Shown here in pieces: positions 57,204 through 64,000 of a stretch of DNA of 64,000 nucleotides. The stretch comes from Sorghum bicolor. Taxonomy: Eukaryota; Streptophyta; Magnoliopsida; Poales; Poaceae. Every line of letters begins with the position of its first letter. Position 1 is the stretch's first letter. The stretch covers positions 873,742 through 937,741 of the forward strand of contig NW_018396398.1 in the NCBI RefSeq assembly GCF_000003195.3, read 5' to 3'. A model generated the notes under the pieces. It saw only the letters and a program-made list of their open reading frames with translations, was not told the origin of the DNA and did not search any database. The translations under genes and the position numbers were made by a program.

Positions 57204-60200
57204 TCTCCAAATGGACGAAACGAGATCCATGTGACACACGTCATCAATGAGTTCCATCGGCGTGCATCCAAATTGGTTTCCATGCATATGGTATGTTCCA
57301 TGCAAACCATGCACCTACCTTGCATAAGAATTAGCACTATCTCCGAACTGACTGAACCAAGCTTCCACTTGAGCCTCTTCACCCAGGAGTACCAAATAGT
57401 GCGTCCAAAATGGTTTCTTAGACTATGGTGCATTAGGCGCAAACTGTGTACCTATCTTACATTAAAACTTACAATGTCTACAAACAGACCAAAGCAAGAT
57501 TCCATATGACACACGTCATCAAGGAGTTCCATCGGGTGCATCCAAATTGATTTCTAAGCATATGGTATATTCCATGCAAACCGTGCACCTATCTTGCATC
57601 AAGATTAGCACTACCTCCAAACAGACCGAACCGAGCTTCCACTTGAGACTCTTCATCTAGGAGTACAAATAGGTGTGTCAAAAATGGTTTTTTAGACTAT
57701 GGTGCATTAGGCACAAACTATGCACCTATCTTGCACCGAAACTAACATTGTCTTTAAACAGACCAAAGAGAGATTCCATATGACACACGTCATCTAGGAG
57801 TTCTATTGGGTGTGTCCAAATTGATTTCTAAACGTATGGTACGTTCCATGCAAACTGTGCAACTATCTTGCATTAGTTTGCACTATATCTGAACAGACCA
57901 AATCGAGCCTCCACTTGAGCCTCTTCAACTACGAGTATCATCGGGTGCGTCTAAAATGGTTTCTTAGCCTATGGTGCATTGGGCGTAAACTGTGCACATA
58001 TCTTCTACCAAAACTAACACTATCTCTAAACGAACTGAAGCAATATTCCATATGACACACATCATCAAGGCATTATATCAGGTGCGTCCTAATTGATTTC
58101 TAACATATCGTATGTTCCATGCAAACCGTGCATCTACCTTGCATCAAGATTAGCACTATCTCCAAACAGACCAAACCGAGCTTTCCCTTGAGCCCCTTGA
58201 CCTAGGAGTACCATCGGGTGCGTCCAAAATAATTTCTTATTCTATTAGGTGCAAACCGTGCACCTATCTTGCACCAAAAGTAACACTATCTCTAAACGGA
58301 CCGAAGTGAGATTCCATATGACACATGTCATCTAGGGGTTCCATCTGGTGCGTCCAAATTGATTTCTGAGCATATGGTATGTTCCATGCAAATCGTGCAC
58401 CTATCTTGCATCAAGATTAGCACTATCTCTAAACAAACCAACCGAGCCTCCACTTGAGCCTCTTCACCTAGGAGTACCAACAGGTGCTTCCAAAATGGTT
58501 TCTTAGACTTTGGAGCATTTGGCGCAAACCGTGCACATATCTTGCACCAAAACTAATACTGTCTCTAAGCACACCAAAGCGAGATTACATATGACACACG
58601 TCATCATGGAGTTATATCGGGTGTGTCCAAATTAATTTCTAAGCATATGGTATGTTCCATGTAGATCGTGCATCTATCTTACATCAAGATTAGCACTATC
58701 TCCAAATAGACCAAACCGAGCTTTCACTTGAGCCTTTTACCTTGGAGTACCATCGGGTGCGTCCAAAATGGTTTCTTAGCCTATTGTTCATTATGTGCAA
58801 ACCTTGCACCTATCTTGCACCAAAACTAACACTGTCTCTAAACAGACTGAAGCAAGATTTCGTAGGACACACGTCATCTAGGAGTTCCATCATGTGCGTC
58901 CAGATTGATTTCCAAGCATTTGGTATGTTCCATGCAAACCGTGCACCTATCTTGCTTCAAGATTAGCACTATCTCCAAATAGACCAAACCAAGCATCCAC
59001 TTGAGCCCCTTCACCTAGGAGTACCAACAAGTGCATCCAAAATGGTTGCTTAGACTATGGTGCATTAGGTGCGAACTGTGCACCTATCTTGCATCGAAAC
59101 TAACAATGTCTCTAAATGGACCGAAGCGAGATTCCATGTGTCACGCGTCATAAATGAGTTCCATCGGGTGCATCCAAATTGGTTTCCATGCATATGGTAT
59201 GTTCCATGCAAACCATGCACCTACCTTGCATAAGGATTAGCACTATCTCCAAACTGACTGAGCCAAGCTTCCACTTGAGCCTCTTCATCCATGAGTACCA
59301 AATAGTGCGTCCAAAATGGTTTCTTAGACTATGGTGCATTAGGCGCAAACTGTGCACATATCTTGCATTAAAACTTACAATCTCAACAAACGGAGCGAAG
59401 CAAGATTCCATGACACACGTCATCTAGGAGTTCTATTGGGTGCGTCCAAATTGATTTTTAAGCATATGGTATGTTCCTTGCAAATCATGCACCTATCATG
59501 CATCAAGATTAGCACTATCTCCAAACAGATCAAACCGAGCTTCCACTTGAGCCTATTCACCGAAGTACCAACAGGTGCTTCCAAAATGGTTTCTTAGACT
59601 ATGGTGCTTTAGGCGCAAACCATGCACATGTCTTGCACGAAAACTCACACTGTTTCTAAATAGACCAAAGCAAGATTCCATATGACACATGTCATCAAGG
59701 AGTTCCATCGGGTGCATCCAAATTGATTCCCAAGCATATGGTATGTTCCATGCAAACCATGCACCTATCTTGCATCAAGATTAGCACTATCTCCAAACAG
59801 ACCGAACAGACCTTCCACTTGAGCCTCTTCATCTAGGAGTACAAATAGGTGTGTCAAAAATGGTTTCTTAGACTATGGTGCATTAGGCACAAACTATGCA
59901 CCTATCTTGCACCGAAACTAACATTGTCTTCAAACGGACCAAAGAGAGATTCCATATGACACACGTCATCTAGGAGTTCTATTGGGTGCGTCCAAATTGA
60001 TTTCTAAACATATGGTACGTTCCATGCAAACTGTGCAACTATCTTGCATTAGTTTGCACTATATCTGAACAGACCAAATCGAGCCTCCACTTGAGCCTCT
60101 TCAACTACGAGTATCATCGGGTGCGTCTAAAATGGTTTCTTAGCCTATGGTGCATTGGGCGTAAACTGTGCACATATCTTCTACCAAAACTAACACTATC

Positions 60201-62245
60201 TCTAAACGAACTGAAGCAATATTCCATATGACACACATCATCAAGGCATTATATCAGGTGCGTCCTAATTGATTTCTAAAATATCGTATGTTCCATGCAA
60301 ACCATGCATCTACCTTGCATCAAGATTAGCACTATCTCCAAACAGACCAAACCGAGCTTTCCCTTGAGCCCCTTGACCTAGGAGTACCATCGGGTGCGTC
60401 CAAAATAGTTTCTTATTCTATGTGCATTAGGTGCAAACCGTGCACCTATCTTGCACCGAAAGTAACACTGTCTCTAAACGGACCGAAGTGAGATTCCATA
60501 TGACACATGTCATCTAGGGGTTCCATCTGGTGCGTCCAAATTGATTTCTGAGCATATGGTATGTTCCATGCAAATCGTGCACCTATCTTGCATCAAGATT
60601 AGCACTATCTCCAAACTGACCGAACCGAGCATCCAATTGAGACCCTTCACGAAGGAGTACCAACAAGTGTGTCCAAAAAATGGTTTCTTAGACTATGGTT
60701 TCTTAGACCGAACCGAGCATCCACTTGAGATCTTGCACCGAAACTAACAATGTCTCCAAATGGACCGAAGCGAGATTCCATATGACACACGTCATCAAGG
60801 AGTTCCATCGGGTGCATCCAAATTGATTTCCAAGCAATGGTATGTTCCATGCAAACCATGCACCTACCTTGCATAAGGATTAGCACTATCTCCAAACTGA
60901 CCGAACCAAGCTTCCACTTGAGCCTCTTCACCCAGGAGTACCAAATAGTGCGTCCAAAATAGTTTCTTAGACTATGGTGCATTAGGCGCAAACTGTGCAC
61001 CTATCTTGCACTAAAACTTACAATGTCTACAAACGGACCGAAGCAAGATTCCATATGACACACATCATCTAGGAGTTACATTGGGTGCGTCCAAATTGAT
61101 TTCTAAGCATATGGTATGTTCCTTGCAAATCATGCACCTATCTTGCATCAAGATTAGCACTATCTCCAAACAGATCAAACCGAGCTTCCACTTGAGCCTC
61201 TTCACCGAAGTACCAACAGGTGCTTCCAAAATGGTTTCTTAGACTATGGTGCATTAGGCGCAAACCATGCACATATCTTGCACCGAAACTAACACTGTTC
61301 CTAAATAAAGCAAAGCGAGATTCCATATGACACACGTCATCATGGAGTTCCATCGGGTGCATCCAAATTGATTTTCAAGCATATGGTATGTTCCATGCAA
61401 ACCGTGCGCCTATCTTGCATCAAGGTTAGCACTATATCCGAACAAACGAAATCAAGCCTCCACTTGAGCCTCTTCAACTACGAGTACCATCGGGTGCGTC
61501 CAAAATGGTTTCTTAGCCTATGGTGCATTAGGCGTAAACCGTGCACATATCTTCTACCAAAACTAACACTGTCTCTAAACAAACCGAAGCAAGATTCCAT
61601 ATGACACACATTATCAAGGAGTTATATCAGGTGCGTCCTAATTGATTTCTGAGCATATCGTATGTTCAATGCAAACCGTGCATCTATCTTGCATCAAGAT
61701 TAGCACTATCTCCAAACAGACCAAACTGAGCTTTCACTTGAGCCCCTTGACCTAGGAGTACCATCGAGTGTGTCTAAAATGGTTTCTTATCCTATGGTGC
61801 ATTAGGTGCAAACCGTGCACCTATCTTGCATCGAAACTAACACTGTCTCTAAACGGATCGAAGTGAGATTCCATATGACACATGTCATCTAGGAGTTCCA
61901 TCTGGTGTGTCTAAATTGATTACTAAGCATATGGTGTGTTCCATGCAAATCATGCACCTATCTTGCTTCAAGATTAGCACTATCTCTAAACAGATCGAAC
62001 CGAGCCTCCACTTGAGCCTCATCACCTAGGAGTACCAACAGGTGCTTCTAAAATGGTTTCTTAGACTTTGGTTCATTAGGCGCAAACCGTGCACATATCT
62101 TGCATCAAAACTAATATTGTCTCTAAGAACACCAAAGCGAGATTCCATATGACACACGTCATCAAGGAGTTCTGTCGGGTGTGTCCAAATTAATTTCTAA
62201 GCATATGGTACGTTCCATGCAGACCGTGCACCTATCTTGCATCAA
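57204..62245 (+). repeat. Satellite segment with a complete HOR unit
   Basis: Forward satellite of about 37 monomers. It begins with m11 and m12, skips to m15 and m16, and then contains one complete HOR (57765-59940). The next cycle is shortened: m1 to m5, then m10 (60605), a scrambled stretch at 60680-60745, m11 to m15, a hybrid m15/m1 at 61425, and m2 to m7, where a copia fragment cuts in. No gene is seen. Confidence 0.9.
57765..59940 (+). repeat. Second complete 16-monomer HOR unit
   Basis: 2176 bp with all 16 variants in the same order as 3021-5204, from one m1 ('aaagagagattcc') to the next at 59941. Clear marks include m2 'atcttctacc' (about 58010), m3 'attatatcagg', m7 'aaattaatttc', m9 'catcatgtgcg', m13 'gttccttgcaaatc' and m14 'caccgaagtacc'. 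The same marks recur in this order 54 kb away. Confidence 0.85.
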
Positions 62246-62468
62246 AAAGTTGTGCAATTGACAAGAGATTGAAATCAAGGCTCTCAACTAGCAACACATT
62301 TGATATGCTCATGTCATTTGAGATAGCAGTTTTACCAAGCCCCTTGACCTTGCCTTTCATGTTGTTGCCAAAGGTGATAGAATCAAAGCCACCATTTTGA
62401 TTTGTATCAATTGATTTGAACATACAAGACTCTCCGGTCATATGTTGAGTGCACCCACTATCAAGCAC
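62246..62468 (-). pseudogene. Copia protease fragment
   Basis: About 73 codons, beginning 'LDSGCTQHMTGESCMF', the aspartic protease active site of Ty1/copia elements (DSG). It continues 'ITFGNNMKGKVKGLGKTAI' and ends near 'FNLLSIAQL', where satellite starts. It is out of frame with the gag end just upstream, and a stop precedes it ('DLVL' then TAG). Integrase, RT and RNase H are absent. Confidence 0.8.
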
Positions 62469-62511
62469 CCAATGCCTTCCTCCGGCTTTGTAATTGACCT
62501 ACAAGACAAGA

Positions 62512-62840
62512 TCAATTCTTTTTAGGTACCCAAACTTGATTGGGTCCTCCAAGGTTAGCAACTAAGCTCTTTGGTACCCAAATGGCTTTCTTCTTTGAGC
62601 CCATCCATGGTGCACCAATGAACTTAGCATGAACACCTTTTGTATCCTTGGTAAGCACATAGAAAGAATTAAGCTTAATTGAGGATACATAAGCTTTGGG
62701 TTTCTTATTCATGCATTGTTGCTCTAAGTGACCAACTTGCTTGCAAGCTTTGCAATACCGGCCATTGTTCTTCACAAAACTAGTCTTGTGAGGAGCAAAG
62801 GCGGCCTTGCCTTTCTTGGGGTTATAGCCTAATCCCTCTT
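62512..62840 (-). pseudogene. Copia gag C-terminal piece
   Basis: Carries a zinc knuckle 'CKACKQVGHLEQQC' (intact CCHC) and ends 'GGPNQVWVPKKN', the usual Sirevirus gag end. It follows the main gag frame at 62829-64000 but in another frame; the shift lies near 62840, where the upstream frame runs into 'LLSIKRD' and a stop. This looks like a one-base indel in a single original gag. Confidence 0.75.
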
Positions 62841-64000
62841 TATAGAGAGAAGCTCACCCAAGCACATAAGCAAGCCGTCCTCACCACCATAAGCCTTGGC
62901 TAAGGTGTGATTGAGCTCTTTCACCTCCTTCTTGAGAATTTCATTCTCAACTTTAAGTGTGGTCTCAAATGTGAAACCATCACCACTAGATGAGGATGAT
63001 ATAGATGTGCTACATGAAGAGTTAGTAGAAGCAATAACAATAGGATTACTCAAGATATCACATGTTATGCCTATGTTACAAGTTTGAGCTTTTTCAATTT
63101 TAGTTAGCTCATTTACACATTTGTTAACTAGAGAGGAATGAGCTTCTTCAAGCTTAGTGTGAGCCTTTTGAAGCTTCTTATGGTCTTCCTTTAGACTCTC
63201 ATAAGATGCCCTAAGCTCGTCAAGTTCTTGCTCAAGGGTTTTCTTATCCTTAAGCAAGGCCTTGCACTCCTTTCTAGTTTCTTTATAGTGATAAGTGCAA
63301 TCTTCTAGCATAGTGATTAGTTCATCTTTAGTTGGTTCATCATAATCACTATCACTATCACTAGCATGGTCACTTTCATCATCGGATGATACCTTAGTGG
63401 CCTTAGCCATGAAGCATGATGGAGTGTCGAAGATGGAGCTCTTTTCTTGAATGGCAATGCTAGCATGCGCCTTCTTCTTGGTTCTCTCATCATCACTTGA
63501 GGAGTCATCACTATCCCAAGTTGCAACGTGGGCATCACCCTTCTTCTTGTTTGAGCCTTCCTTCTTTTCTTGCTTCTTCTTTTGCTTCTTTCTTTCCTTC
63601 TTGATAGCATCTTCATCATCACTATCATAAGGACACTTGGCGATGAGATGATCTTTGCTATGGCATCTAAAGCACCTCATGGAGTGGTCATTCTTCTTGG
63701 AGGAGCTCTTCTTTCTTCTTGCTCGATAGCCCTTCTTCTTCATAAACTTGCCAAATCTTTTGACAAGAAGAACCATCTCCTCATCTTCATCACTATCACA
63801 AGAGCTTGCCTCTTCTTCACTTGATGATTCTATCTTGGTTTTTCCCTTGGATGAGGAGGCCTTGAATGCCACACTTTTCTTCTTCTCATCATCCTTCTTC
63901 TCACCATCCTTCTTCTTCTTCTTGATCAACTCATCCTTTTCATCATCTTCTCTATAGGCATCATCGGTCATCACCTCTTGAAACACTTGTTGGGGAGTTG
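62829..64000 (-). pseudogene. Copia (Sirevirus) gag, partial at window edge
   Basis: The frame is open to the window end ('TPQQVFQEVMTDD'), so its start lies outside. Visible parts in order: a Lys/Asp/Glu-rich stretch; a knuckle 'CFRCHSKDHLIAKC' (residues 105-118 counted from 63986); a long acidic and basic region; and a coiled coil at about 225-305 ('LEQELDELRASYESLKED'), with a further heptad-like part at 345-370. A frameshift ends it at 62829. Gag would form the particle; the long C-terminal extension with coiled coils is common in Sireviruses. It shares the layout, but little sequence, with the gag at 31310-32434. Confidence 0.78.

Larger units (their letters stand above)
62246..64000 (-). 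mobile_element. Sirevirus-like Ty1/copia fragment (gag-protease), runs off window
   Basis: A minus-strand copia fragment joined to satellite monomer m7 near 62245. It holds gag and the first part of protease. The break comes just after the protease 'LNLLSIAQL'-type motif, so the rest of pol is missing; the upstream gag and LTR lie beyond the window. It is a different family from the copia remnant at 31309, though both end gag with a similar 'WVP' motif. No target duplication can be judged. Confidence 0.8.

Overview
The window looks like centromeric or pericentromeric DNA of a panicoid grass, most likely Andropogoneae (sorghum, sugarcane or Miscanthus type). About 35 kb of the 64 kb is one satellite family with a 137-bp monomer. 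Two monomer types, called A and B here, alternate to give a 274-bp dimer. Period and dimer structure fit the sorghum/sugarcane centromeric satellite family (CEN38/SCEN), although I name the family from memory and not from a search. The remainder is LTR retrotransposons, including two members of the centromeric CRM lineage. I see no host protein gene, tRNA, rRNA or CRISPR array. Most apparent reading frames are stop-poor satellite or lie antisense to retroelement sequence.

Layout: 1-159 is satellite in reverse orientation. 160-557 is an assembly gap. 558-21892 is satellite in forward orientation. 21893-29679 is a minus-strand non-coding gypsy-type LARD with 3.3-kb LTRs and a GATTC target duplication. 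29680-31308 is satellite. 31309-38077 is a plus-strand Sirevirus (Ty1/copia) remnant: a 5'-truncated gag, a non-coding spacer and a 3' LTR. 38078-40926 is satellite. 40927-44110 is a minus-strand, internally deleted CRM element with a TATCT target duplication. 44111-46294 is satellite. 46295-55080 is a minus-strand Del/Tekay-like gypsy remnant (protease, gag, leader, partial 5' LTR), into whose gag a second CRM element (46834-52849, duplication ATCCT) inserted. 55081-57103 is satellite, 57104-57203 a 100-N gap, and 57204-62245 satellite. 62246-64000 is a minus-strand Sirevirus gag-protease fragment that runs off the window.

The main result is in the satellite. The monomers form a higher-order repeat (HOR) of 16 distinguishable monomers (eight dimers, about 2.18 kb) in a fixed order. 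Complete units lie at 3021-5204 and 57765-59940, more than 50 kb apart, and long ordered partial runs lie elsewhere. Shortened versions arise where two monomers of the same A or B type are fused, so the A/B register is kept. Superimposed on this are recent duplications of 2-5 kb, offset by about 6.5 to 7.1 kb.

The retroelements form a nested, mostly non-autonomous community. The LARD shares its LTR end and primer-binding region with the Del/Tekay-like remnant, so that remnant probably represents its autonomous partner. Both CRM copies lack the RT active site, RNase H and the integrase core, and would need proteins from elsewhere. The three insertions with target duplications look fairly recent; the others have lost satellite at their junctions.
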